Part shown: one piece after another, positions 32,027-40,919 of the stretch
Layout of the letters: each line of letters starts with the position of its first letter
Numbering within the stretch: the first letter of the stretch is position 1
NCBI GenBank assembly: GCA_049515555.1
Contig: JBEKTY010000060.1
Coordinates: 14,152-78,151, forward strand
Length of the DNA: 64,000 bases
Reading direction: 5' to 3'
Source: JBEKTY01 sp049515555
Lineage (GTDB): Bacteria > Planctomycetota > Planctomycetia > Pirellulales > Thermoguttaceae
Made by a program: the position numbers and the translations under genes
The notes under the pieces: generated by a model
The model's database searches: none
Seen by the model: only the letters and a program-made list of their open reading frames with translations
What the model was told of the DNA's origin: nothing

Positions 32027-35000
32027 CTATTTCGCCGTCCAGTTCCGCAGCGATTCGCTCCGCTCCGCCGCCAGCAGGAGCCGCGTTCCGTAGTCGGCGC
32101 CGAGCGAGATGCTCAGCTCGCCTTCGGAACCGGCGGAGAGGATTTCCTCCGGCTTCAGCATGTCGATCGCCGCCACGGCCCCGGGCAATGCAACTTTGAC
32201 CGCCAGCGGCTCTTCGGCGTAGCTCTGCAGCACGAGCAACAGCGCGGGCGCCTCGGCACGTCTGAGCACCAGCCATTTGACGCGGCCGTCGCTGGTCTTC
32301 AGGATGGGCCGATCGTCCCAATAGTTGAATACTTGCACGCCGGGCGCGCCGTAGCCGAACTGCTTCATGAGTCTTGAGCAGCGCGCGCCCGTCTCGCCGA
32401 AGTTCCAGTCGGCCCCGCGGATCTCGTGCACGCGGTACATGCCCCAGTCGGAGAGCTTGATGCGGTCCGGCACGTTCTTGTACCTTGCATCGCGGTAGTC
32501 CATGGTGTTGCGCAGCGGGTACATGCCGTGCGGAATGACTCCGGCCACGCGTCCCAAGGTCATCGTCCGCGTGTAATCGGCCGGGAAGGGCAGGTGGTAT
32601 CCGTCCTGGATCGTGCCCCAGAACTTGTCGGATGCCGGCAGCGGCCGCCGCTGCTTGTCCAGGCGGTAAGGCTGCTCCAGGTCGAGCGTCGCCGTGAACC
32701 ACGTATTCATGGGGATGGTCTGGGTGTTGGTGACGTGGCCGGTGAAATCGAGCGGCCGGCCCGCTTGTCCCGTCTCCTGAAGCTCCTGCATTCGCTTCCA
32801 GACGCGTTTGTAGTAGGTGCGATAGCCCCACACGGTCGTGTCCGGGCCGGCGAAGCCGTTGATGCGCGGATTGGCGGCCGCCACGGGGAAGCTGTTGTCG
32901 AAGTATAGGCTCACGCCGCGTTTCAACCACTCGTTGGCATAGTACAGGCAGAAATCCTGGATGCTGGGGGCCACCGGCTTGGCGTTTCCGCAGGTCCAGA
33001 TCGTTTCCTTCTGCGCATCGGTGGGCTTGTCGGGCCAGATGTCTTTGGGCGGCCAGCCCGGGTACGCGAAGCGCTCGAATTCCACGCTGGACCACTCGTC
33101 GCGGAAGATCTCCCACTCTTCCATGCGCGGATGGAAAACGTGCTCCTCGTAGTACGTGGCATTGCAGGCCGGATTGTTGAACCACTCGATCGACTTGACC
33201 CAGGGCGACTCGCCGAAGACCTTCAAGGGCTTCCACACCCGCCCGGCATCCTTCTTCTCCCACCAGGGGCGGTCGAACGTGCCCGTGCGGTGCTGGTCGA
33301 GAATCTTGTCGACGACGGAGAAATCGCGGCCATCCGGGTACTTGTCGCTGCAATAGTAGCCGCCCCAGCAGACCACCGTGAGGCCGCCGCCGCCGGGCAC
33401 CTCGTGGCTGCGCCAATCCTGCGGCAGGGGCTTGGTGGGACTGGCCTGCAGCCCGAAGGTGAAATGCCGCGGACGGTCCAGCAGCGTCGGCTCGGTGAAC
33501 AAGGAAACCTGCAACAGCACCTTGTCGCCCGCGCGGACTACCCGCTGCCAGGGCTCGAAAGGATTGACGCCCTCGTGCAGGTTGTCGGCGAACCACGCCA
33601 GCCCGCGCTGCTCGGCGCCAAGCCAGACGTAGCAGATCGTGTCCTCGCGGAACCAGTCGCCGCCGCCCGCTTGCCGTCCCCAGGGCACGATCTGCCAGGA
33701 ATTCCAGATCTCGCCGTCGTCGGGGCCGGGCTGCACCTCGTAATCGATCGGCACCCAGGTCTGCAGGTTTTCCTTCTGGTTGTGCCAGGCGATCTTCCCT
33801 CCGCGGGGGGTCTGGCCGGCATAATGGTGCCGCATGCTGTTGTTGCCGACGTAGTGGAACAGCGGCGCCTCACGGTCGCGATAAGGAATCTCCAGCCAGG
33901 CCCGGTGGATGACGACCGGCTTGTCGGCGGGTTGGAGCGTCCAATCGATCCGGGCACAGCCATCCTCCTCGATCCGCGTGCGTGCGATGAGTCGGAGGCC
34001 GTCGGCCGCTGCCTCACCTTCAAACTCCGCCATGTCCGGATGTCTTACCACGCCCTTGGCCGACGGCGCCGCGCGCTGCGGCCAGCGATGTTCCTTGCCG
34101 TCTTGATCGGCAATCACAAGCTCGATCGGGCCCGCCAGAAGCTCGCGGCCCTTGCTGACAACGCTGTCGAACACGCCCAGGGCGTTCACCCGGTAGACGC
34201 GATCCACGACCTTGACCGTGCCGCCGTCGATTTCCACCGGCTTGAACGGCGCATAGACCTTGTGCTGCGTGCCGTAGTTGCAGCCCTCGAAGGGAAAGTG
34301 CTTGCGGTTGAACGTTTTGGTCGCGGGCAGTCGGGTCCCGGCGCAACGGAACTCGACGCGGTACTCGCCGTCGGGCAAGTCGGGCAGTTTGATTCGGCCC
34401 TGCCCGCGCCCCTGATTGTTGAGCGGGACCTTCCCGGACGCGACGGGATCGGTTCCGTGGCTGGCGTAAACGAGCACTTCGGCGGCAGGGGTGTCCGGCG
34501 GAAGCTTTTCACGCGCGATCTTTGCACGCTCGCAGAAGGCGTCCAGGTCGAAGGCGGCTTCCAGTTCCCGGCAGGAGGGGTAATAACCGTAGGGCAACAT
34601 CGAGGCCAACGGCGAGACATAGCCCTCGGCCTTGTCCAGGCCGTACTTGCCGCGGAGGCGGCGAACCAAGGCCAGCCGTTCGGCGCCCGCGATCGGCCGG
34701 TCAAAGGCGCACAACTCGGCCAGATCCATGCAGGCCCCCGAGGCATTCCCCGTAGCCCCGACGCGATAGCCCCCGAGGAGGAACAACCCCCGGGCCGCCA
34801 AGGTGAACCTGTGTCGGAGGCGGCCGACGCGGTTGCCGTCGAAATACAGCTCGGCCATTCCCGATACGGCATCGGCCCACAGTTCGACAATGTGGCAGCC
34901 CGTGCCCGGCAGCGGCGACGCCACCGAGGTCAGATTCTGCGAGTATTCTTTGTCTACTTGCCCGCTAAACTTATTGAGCCCCAGGCCCGCGCCCTTGATG

Positions 35001-35473
35001 CCGTTGTCCGGACCATAATGGCACAACGTGGCGTAGATCGTCTCCTTGTTCTGTTTGACGACGGCGATCAGAGTCAAGCCCGACGTGCCGGCCAGCGGCA
35101 GATCGGGCAGCGTCAATCCTTGGGCGACGTTTTGCTCGCCGACGAACCGGACCACCGGCAGACCGTTGACCACGCCGGCCTTCAGCACCGGCTGGAACTC
35201 GGCCTTGTCCTGGCTGAGCCGCCGGAGCGTGCCGCTCTGATCTTGCCAGCTTGTCACCTTGCCGTCCGCGCCGGCCGCGACGCCTTTGGCCGCGTCGAGC
35301 CAGAGCACAAGCCCCGGAATGCTTTGCGGGTCCGCCGCGCGCGATCCTTTCAGCAGCTCGAGGTTCAGGCCCGTGCGATGGGCCCACTCGGCATCGCGAG
35401 CGGAATCGACGGCGAACAACGACAAGGGCAGACCGGCAATCGCCAGGAACGAGGCCAAAGAGAACCTGCGCAT
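32027..35473 (-). CDS. Secreted DUF6067-type glycoside hydrolase with N-terminal LamG-like domain
   Basis: 1148 residues. The start at 35473 follows GAGGAG and opens MRRFSLASFLAIAGLPLSLF (signal peptide). Residues ~50-270 form a concanavalin/LamG-like lectin domain (IPGLVLWLDAAKGVAAGADG; GMAELYFDGNRVGRL). The large remainder resembles the DUF6067 glycosidase-like family, TIM-barrel proteins distantly akin to GH123: WLGAEQRGLAWFADNLHEG, ANEWLKRGVSLYFDNSFPVA and MYRVHEIRGADWNFGETGA. Asp/Glu in GVSLYFDNSF are candidate active-site residues but not proven. It is related to the 1322-residue protein at 35663. Substrate unknown. Confidence 0.82.
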   Translation of the reverse strand: MRRFSLASFLAIAGLPLSLFAVDSARDAEWAHRTGLNLELLKGSRAADPQSIPGLVLWLDAAKGVAAGADGKVTSWQDQSGTLRRLSQDKAEFQPVLKAGVVNGLPVVRFVGEQNVAQGLTLPDLPLAGTSGLTLIAVVKQNKETIYATLCHYGPDNGIKGAGLGLNKFSGQVDKEYSQNLTSVASPLPGTGCHIVELWADAVSGMAELYFDGNRVGRLRHRFTLAARGLFLLGGYRVGATGNASGACMDLAELCAFDRPIAGAERLALVRRLRGKYGLDKAEGYVSPLASMLPYGYYPSCRELEAAFDLDAFCERAKIAREKLPPDTPAAEVLVYASHGTDPVASGKVPLNNQGRGQGRIKLPDLPDGEYRVEFRCAGTRLPATKTFNRKHFPFEGCNYGTQHKVYAPFKPVEIDGGTVKVVDRVYRVNALGVFDSVVSKGRELLAGPIELVIADQDGKEHRWPQRAAPSAKGVVRHPDMAEFEGEAAADGLRLIARTRIEEDGCARIDWTLQPADKPVVIHRAWLEIPYRDREAPLFHYVGNNSMRHHYAGQTPRGGKIAWHNQKENLQTWVPIDYEVQPGPDDGEIWNSWQIVPWGRQAGGGDWFREDTICYVWLGAEQRGLAWFADNLHEGVNPFEPWQRVVRAGDKVLLQVSLFTEPTLLDRPRHFTFGLQASPTKPLPQDWRSHEVPGGGGLTVVCWGGYYCSDKYPDGRDFSVVDKILDQHRTGTFDRPWWEKKDAGRVWKPLKVFGESPWVKSIEWFNNPACNATYYEEHVFHPRMEEWEIFRDEWSSVEFERFAYPGWPPKDIWPDKPTDAQKETIWTCGNAKPVAPSIQDFCLYYANEWLKRGVSLYFDNSFPVAAANPRINGFAGPDTTVWGYRTYYKRVWKRMQELQETGQAGRPLDFTGHVTNTQTIPMNTWFTATLDLEQPYRLDKQRRPLPASDKFWGTIQDGYHLPFPADYTRTMTLGRVAGVIPHGMYPLRNTMDYRDARYKNVPDRIKLSDWGMYRVHEIRGADWNFGETGARCSRLMKQFGYGAPGVQVFNYWDDRPILKTSDGRVKWLVLRRAEAPALLLVLQSYAEEPLAVKVALPGAVAAIDMLKPEEILSAGSEGELSISLGADYGTRLLLAAERSESLRNWTAK

Positions 35474-35541
35474 CGTAGCTCCTCGAAACATGAACTAGTA
35501 AGAGTTGGATAGCGGTGGCGTAACCGTTCATGGCATGGAAA

Positions 35542-35618
35542 GTAGCAGGCACACTCCGTGTGCCGTCCGCCATACCTTCTTCCGCCTCAGCGGACGGCAC
35601 ACGGAGTGTGCCTGCTAC
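35542..35618. repeat. Family A nested palindrome
   Basis: 77 bp, arms GTAGCAGGCACACTCCGTGT... / ...GTGTGCCTGCTAC. It separates the two codirectional DUF6067 genes, upstream of the 35473 start. Confidence 0.95.
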
Positions 35619-35662
35619 TTTGGCACGGGAACGTGAACGGATAGCGAGCGGGAAACATGTCT

Positions 35663-38600
35663 TCAATACCGATCGATGGCGACGACGCGGGATTCGCCGG
35701 GGTTCAGCCGGACCCAGACGCGCCCCGTGTGGCCATTGTACAGCACGTTGCTGCGGTTGCCGCCCAGCCGATAGTCGTTGGGCTGGGCGTCCTCTTCAAG
35801 GTTTTGCACGGCCCCGTCATCCAGGGCCACAATCGACGTGAAATCACGCCATAGCTTCTGCACCTTGATGCCCAGGCCGTCCAGGTCGAGTACGACGGCG
35901 GCCACCACGGGCCGATCTTTGGCATTGCTGATTCGCAGCAGGACGCTCTCGGGCCGGGTCCACGCGCGCACCCGGACGCCGGCGGTTTCGCAGCGGACTT
36001 TGCCGGCCAGGTCAGGGCCGGCCAGGGCAGAGGCGCGGGCGATGCCCCAATCCAGCACGGCGCTGCGCAGCCGGCCCGGGAAGGCCTCCTTCCAGGCCGC
36101 GTCGGCGATCGGCCGCTCGTCCCAGGAAAGCACCAGGTATCGCACGTGGTGATACGGCACGTCAAAGCCGTCGATTGCTCCGGTGCGGGCGTCGAGCTTG
36201 GGCCGAATGGCAGGCAACCCCAGCGGCTCGCCCTGGGGGTTTCGCGGCAAGCTTTGCACCCACTTCAGGTGGCCGAGGTAGCGGGGGTTGGGAAGATCGT
36301 TGAGCAGCTCGCCCACCCGCAGTTGTTCGCCGCCCAGTCCGTTGGGAACCCCTAACGCCGCCAGATCGAGACGGATGCGGGCCGGCCGGGTCTGCTCTTG
36401 CCCCTCGGGATCGGGGCCATGGTTCATCACCGCCATGGCCACCGAATTCGGCCGTTTCCAAAGGCTCACGATCAACCCTTTGGTGCACTCCGTCACCTGG
36501 CGACGATTCCGCCAATAAGGGATGAACTGAACGTCTTCGCGGCTGATGCCCCAATGGCGGAACTCGCCGCTCCAGAAGATGCTTCCGCCGGCCCCGCCCG
36601 TGCCGGCGTCGTGCATGGCCGCCCACGCGGGATTCATGAACCCCAGGTGGCTGATGTTAACGCCGAAATTGTGCGGGCAAGACAGTGCGATCATCCGGTC
36701 GCTGGGATAGACGTCGATCGGGTCCTTCATCGGGTACTCGGAATCGAGGATGGCGTCGGCGAACGGCAGGGCCTTCAGGCTGATGGAATTTGTGGCGTGC
36801 CCGGAAACGCCGCCCGGATAGAGGCCGTTCTCCTGTATCATGGCCCAGGTGCGTTTGTACCAGGCGCGGAGGTTGTCGTCGCTGCCCTCGGGTTGGATCC
36901 GCCCGTCGGGCAGGACGTAGCCGAAACCGGCCGCCGGCCGGGCCAGGAAATGCCCGGTGAAGCTGATGTCGTAGTAGAAGTGCGTGCATCCGCCCTCGCG
37001 GACCTGGCGGTCCTGGAGGTAGATCATGTAATCGGTATATGTCTTGGAGAGAGCCTCGCCCCCCGGCACCCAATCGCCGGCGAAGTAGCCGTAGATGCCC
37101 GGCTCGATCGTCTTGTCCATGTAGCCGCGCAAGGCGATCTGGTTGGTCAGATAGGTTTGCAGCCGCGGGGCCAGTTCATAAATTCCGCGCACCGACCGTT
37201 TGGCGGCCTCTTCCTTGCAGTAAGCAAAGTACGCCGGCCAGCGTTTCAAATCCTCGAACGGCGGGCTGAGCACGGAGAAATAGTCCTGGCCCGTGTCCCA
37301 GTTGACCTTGTACTTGCCGCCCGAGAAACCGTTGGCGGCCGAGATCTGGTTGATCCGCCAGCCGCGCTCGAACTTGCGGAAGGGAGTGGCGTTGTAGCCC
37401 AGGCGGATGGTGCGCGGGCCGCCCAGCTCCACTGAATCCTCGCCCGCCGAGCGGCCGACGATGTTGTTGCAGATGACGACGGCCCCGCCCTGGCGGACCA
37501 GCGAGTGCGCCGGCACGCGGTCGTCGACGTCCCAGCCGCGGTCGCTATCGGCCGCCCACAGCAGTCCGCGGTGCTCGGTGCCCAGCCACAGGTTGTCGGT
37601 AAAGCTGCCGGCGGTCATTCCGCTGCCGGTCAACCCGATGCCGTTAAGCGTGTTCCATACTTCTCCCTGGCCGTCGGGCACGCGGCCGATGGTCCGCGCG
37701 CAGTAGTTGCCGCCCTGGCCGATGCAGGCCATGTGCAGCCCCAGGGCGTCGTCGACCGGCCACTCGACGCGCAACTGGTCGAGTTTCACCGGGGCCCCCT
37801 CCGGCGAAAAAGTCACCGCGAGGTCCACCAGCCCGTCCTGCTCGATCGATCCCTTGGCCTGGAAGCGGACGCCGGCCGCCGCGCTGGGCGGCCCCTCGAA
37901 CTCGATGCGCCACGGCCTGGCATCGGTGATCTTCAGCGGGCCGGCCGCACGGACGACCGACTCCTTGCCGCCAACGTCGACCACGATCTGCGCCGGCCGC
38001 GCGAGCACCGGCCCGCCGTTGGCATCGATCCGGATCGGCAGGCCCAGGCCGTCCAATTCGTACAGCCGGCCAATGCAGGAAACGGCCGTCGGCGACGTCC
38101 GGCCCGGCTGGACCTTCAGCGGCTCGAACGGGCGCAGCACCTTTTCCGTGTCGCCCACGCGATTGTTCCACCATTTGGCGAAAACTTTGGGCTCATCCTT
38201 CTTCTCAAACCCGATGTCGCTGCGCGAAGCCAGGGTCTTCCCGGCGGCATCCGCCAGTCGCAATGCCACCTTGTACGTGCCGGCTTCAAGATTGGGCAAC
38301 TCGATCAGCCCCCAGTATTTGGCATGCGTGAAATGGGGCAGCCGGCCTTTGATTACCGGTCGGCCCTGGCGCGTGATCGCGTACTCCGCCGCGGCCGGCT
38401 GCGTGCCGGGCGGGACCTGCGCGTCCAGCGTGTCGGCGCTTAGAAACAGCAGACCCCGCACCGGGTTGAAATCCTGTTCGTACTCGAACACGGTCGTGCG
38501 CGGCACGGCCTTCAGATAGCCCTTGTCCGTACCCTGGAAAGTCAGGCTGTGGGAGAACACGGGGGTCGTGCCCGCCGGCTGCACCGGCATCACCCGGTAC

Positions 38601-39631
38601 TCATACATCGAAATCCCCGTGCGCCGGCTGGCCGGCCCGTAGTCCAGGCCGGGAAAAGCCTTGGCCACGTCGAACCGCACCAGCGAGCGGGCCGGAATGG
38701 TGAGGGTCTTCTCCTGGCTGACGACAGTGGCCGGATTCTCGATCCGGCCGGCGGAAGCGGCCTTGCCGTGCACAATCTTCACCACGGCCTTCACCGTAAC
38801 GGGGGCAGCCGCGGGGTTGTGGATCGCCGAACGCAGGTTGATCTTCTCGTCGTGCAGGCCGGAGATCTCTTCGATTTGCACGTAGGGGCGGTCGGCGGTC
38901 AGAACCGCGCGAGGGAAACCGGCATGTTGCAGGTGACCCGTGGCGCTGGGCACGTCGAGCCACTGCCACTCGGGATTCTTCAGCGGCGCGGTCAGCAGGA
39001 TCCCGACGGGATCGCCCGGCTTGTTGGGCGCCGGTAGTTGCAGGTCTTTCAGGTCCAGCGCCATCGCCATGTCCCACCACCGCCGGCCGTCGCGGTCGTA
39101 CACGCGGTTGGCGATCCTGGGCGCGGGCCGCCAGTTGAACAGGTTCTGTCCGATCGACGGGTAGATCTTCATGTACTCGCCGCAGCCCACCGAGTTCACC
39201 ACGAACTTCAGGAAACTGGAGGACTGGCCGGGCAACTTGTTGCGGTCGTGCAAGAACAGGCCGAACTCGTAGGAATCGTCGAAGACCACGCCGCTTGCGT
39301 ACTTCTCGCGCTTGCTGCGGTAGAGCCGATGACCGGGTAGGATGTCGGACCGCGCGGCGAGGTACAAATGACCGGCGTCCCAAGCAACCCAGAAACTGAC
39401 CGGGCGGTCGCGGTAATCGAGCGAGCCGGTCCAGGCCACGCCCGTCACGCGGACCGCTTGTTGCCACTGGGGGGCATCGATATTGCCGTCGATCGCCGGG
39501 GCCTTGCCGGCATGCGGGATGTTGAATCGCGCGATCCGCTCTTCGGGAAAGCTGAAGTTGGCCTCCTGCGCCTGGGCAATGGTCGTCGCGATCAGGACAG
39601 CCGCCGTTAGGAGGTAGTGTACAGTCTTCAT
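35663..39631 (-). CDS. Secreted DUF6067-type glycoside hydrolase with CBM9/DOMON-like N-terminus
   Basis: 1322 residues. The start at 39631 has GGAAAG upstream and a signal peptide (MKTVHYLLTAAVLIATTIAQ A). Residues ~30-230 are CBM9/DOMON-like (KAPAIDGNIDAPQWQQAVRV; SYEFGLFLHDRNKLPGQ). Beta-sandwich regions follow, then a glycosidase-like barrel from ~620 onward (NLWLGTEHRGLLWAADSDRG, EGGCTHFYYDISFTGHFLAR, NHGPDPEGQEQ). GTEHRGLLWAADSDRG aligns with GAEQRGLAWFADNLHEG of the neighbour at 32027, so the two are paralogous catalytic modules with different binding domains. A long shadow ORF in another frame is not real. Substrate unknown; a complex extracellular polysaccharide is likely. Confidence 0.82.
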   Translation of the reverse strand: MKTVHYLLTAAVLIATTIAQAQEANFSFPEERIARFNIPHAGKAPAIDGNIDAPQWQQAVRVTGVAWTGSLDYRDRPVSFWVAWDAGHLYLAARSDILPGHRLYRSKREKYASGVVFDDSYEFGLFLHDRNKLPGQSSSFLKFVVNSVGCGEYMKIYPSIGQNLFNWRPAPRIANRVYDRDGRRWWDMAMALDLKDLQLPAPNKPGDPVGILLTAPLKNPEWQWLDVPSATGHLQHAGFPRAVLTADRPYVQIEEISGLHDEKINLRSAIHNPAAAPVTVKAVVKIVHGKAASAGRIENPATVVSQEKTLTIPARSLVRFDVAKAFPGLDYGPASRRTGISMYEYRVMPVQPAGTTPVFSHSLTFQGTDKGYLKAVPRTTVFEYEQDFNPVRGLLFLSADTLDAQVPPGTQPAAAEYAITRQGRPVIKGRLPHFTHAKYWGLIELPNLEAGTYKVALRLADAAGKTLASRSDIGFEKKDEPKVFAKWWNNRVGDTEKVLRPFEPLKVQPGRTSPTAVSCIGRLYELDGLGLPIRIDANGGPVLARPAQIVVDVGGKESVVRAAGPLKITDARPWRIEFEGPPSAAAGVRFQAKGSIEQDGLVDLAVTFSPEGAPVKLDQLRVEWPVDDALGLHMACIGQGGNYCARTIGRVPDGQGEVWNTLNGIGLTGSGMTAGSFTDNLWLGTEHRGLLWAADSDRGWDVDDRVPAHSLVRQGGAVVICNNIVGRSAGEDSVELGGPRTIRLGYNATPFRKFERGWRINQISAANGFSGGKYKVNWDTGQDYFSVLSPPFEDLKRWPAYFAYCKEEAAKRSVRGIYELAPRLQTYLTNQIALRGYMDKTIEPGIYGYFAGDWVPGGEALSKTYTDYMIYLQDRQVREGGCTHFYYDISFTGHFLARPAAGFGYVLPDGRIQPEGSDDNLRAWYKRTWAMIQENGLYPGGVSGHATNSISLKALPFADAILDSEYPMKDPIDVYPSDRMIALSCPHNFGVNISHLGFMNPAWAAMHDAGTGGAGGSIFWSGEFRHWGISREDVQFIPYWRNRRQVTECTKGLIVSLWKRPNSVAMAVMNHGPDPEGQEQTRPARIRLDLAALGVPNGLGGEQLRVGELLNDLPNPRYLGHLKWVQSLPRNPQGEPLGLPAIRPKLDARTGAIDGFDVPYHHVRYLVLSWDERPIADAAWKEAFPGRLRSAVLDWGIARASALAGPDLAGKVRCETAGVRVRAWTRPESVLLRISNAKDRPVVAAVVLDLDGLGIKVQKLWRDFTSIVALDDGAVQNLEEDAQPNDYRLGGNRSNVLYNGHTGRVWVRLNPGESRVVAIDRY

Positions 39632-39698
39632 GGTTCTTTCCAATCTCGGGATTCTTGGTTACCCACTGCCCGACCATCGTCAAACGCCACTGCGCCGA

Positions 39699-40898
39699 TC
39701 ACTTGCCGCTCGGCGCGAAGAAGCCGACGAGCATTCGGGCCAAAATCTGCCGGCCGCGTTCGTTGGCATGTACGGGGTCGCGAAGGTAGTATTCGTAAGG
39801 CTTGCCGCAGTGGGCGATCGAGGTGTCCCAGATCGTGGCCATGTCGAAGTACTCGACGGCCTCTTCCGCCGCCATGTCCCGCAGACCCAGGCGGTAGGGC
39901 CCCAGCGCCGCCAGGCGTTTTCGCATTTCGTCGCCCTGTTTGCCGGGCTCGATCATCATCAACGGCCACGCCCGCGGATCGCCGTGCACGCCCAGCGGAT
40001 CGCTCAGCACGAGAACCTCCGAGGAAATCTGCCGCCGTACCTGCTGGATCACGGAGCGGATGGCTTCCACGTCGAAGCCGTTGGAAATGCCGCCGATCAC
40101 CAGCAAATCGGGCTTGTGGCGGATGACGTACTGCTCGACGCGATTCTCCTGCCGATAGTACTGGCACCCCGTACCGCCGCGCACCGACGTGATGATCTCG
40201 ATCCGGGCCTTGGGGTACAGGCGTTCCAAGAGCACGTCCCAGGCGGAGTTGCCCGTGTCGTTGACGATCGAGTCGCCCAGCATGACCACGCGGAGCGGCC
40301 GGCCCGCCCGCAGGGCGGTCATGGTCCGCGGCAGGCGCTCGCAGCGGTTAGCCGGAAGGGTGAACCGCAGCGGCGGCAGCTCTGCCAGGATGCGATCGGC
40401 CCAGAGTGCCGCTTCCGGTCGCGTCGCCGGCCGCACTTCCACGCGCGACAGCGACAGCTCGTCGTCGGACGGTTCGAGCGGGTGAAACCAGAGCTGGCAG
40501 GTCGCCGCATCGTGGCGGGCGCGAAAGAAGAACTCCTGTTGAGTCCATTGTGCCGCAGCATCGAGGCCCGAGTAGTGGTCCGACGTGAGCGGCTGCCCGG
40601 CGGCATCGAAGAACACTGCCGCCCACATGCTCGGCGGCTGCCCCTTGGAACGAACAGCCAGGCGGTAATACCGTGACGGCTGGACGGCGAATTTCGGGCT
40701 CTGCCAGCGCGGGCCGCGTGTGCGGATCTCGCCGCCGGTCCACGTGGCCGCCGTGCCCAGGGCCGATGGCGGCTCCACAGTCCAGCTCGCCGCCAGCGGG
40801 TTGGCCGCAAAATCCGCCGACCAAGGAGGCCTTGTATCGGACGCGGCCGAAGGCGCCGAGACGGCAACCAGCCCAATCGTCAGAATCCAGCCGTGCAT
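39699..40898 (-). CDS. Secreted SGNH/GDSL-family hydrolase
   Basis: 399 residues with signal peptide (MHGWILTIGLVAVSAPSAAS). Residues ~25-165 form a beta-sandwich, perhaps carbohydrate-binding (YYRLAVRSKGQPPSMWAAVF). The SGNH hydrolase core begins at LRVVMLGDSIVNDTGNSAWD, with the nucleophile Ser in GDS at 208-210. Gly and Asn of blocks II/III are in RGGTGCQYYRQEN and VIGGISNGFD; the C-terminal catalytic pair is D374-x-x-H377 in DPVHANERG. SGNH enzymes de-esterify glycans (for example O-acetyl groups) or lipids. Placed between two large glycosidase genes on the same strand, it is most easily read as a carbohydrate esterase. Confidence 0.88.
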   Translation of the reverse strand: MHGWILTIGLVAVSAPSAASDTRPPWSADFAANPLAASWTVEPPSALGTAATWTGGEIRTRGPRWQSPKFAVQPSRYYRLAVRSKGQPPSMWAAVFFDAAGQPLTSDHYSGLDAAAQWTQQEFFFRARHDAATCQLWFHPLEPSDDELSLSRVEVRPATRPEAALWADRILAELPPLRFTLPANRCERLPRTMTALRAGRPLRVVMLGDSIVNDTGNSAWDVLLERLYPKARIEIITSVRGGTGCQYYRQENRVEQYVIRHKPDLLVIGGISNGFDVEAIRSVIQQVRRQISSEVLVLSDPLGVHGDPRAWPLMMIEPGKQGDEMRKRLAALGPYRLGLRDMAAEEAVEYFDMATIWDTSIAHCGKPYEYYLRDPVHANERGRQILARMLVGFFAPSGK

Positions 40899-40919
40899 GT
40901 AATGTCTCCGCGAAGGCGA

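Noticed and set aside
33131..35512. Plus-strand 793-codon frame
   Set aside because: Antisense to the DUF6067 gene; no domain, and composition of a shadow frame.
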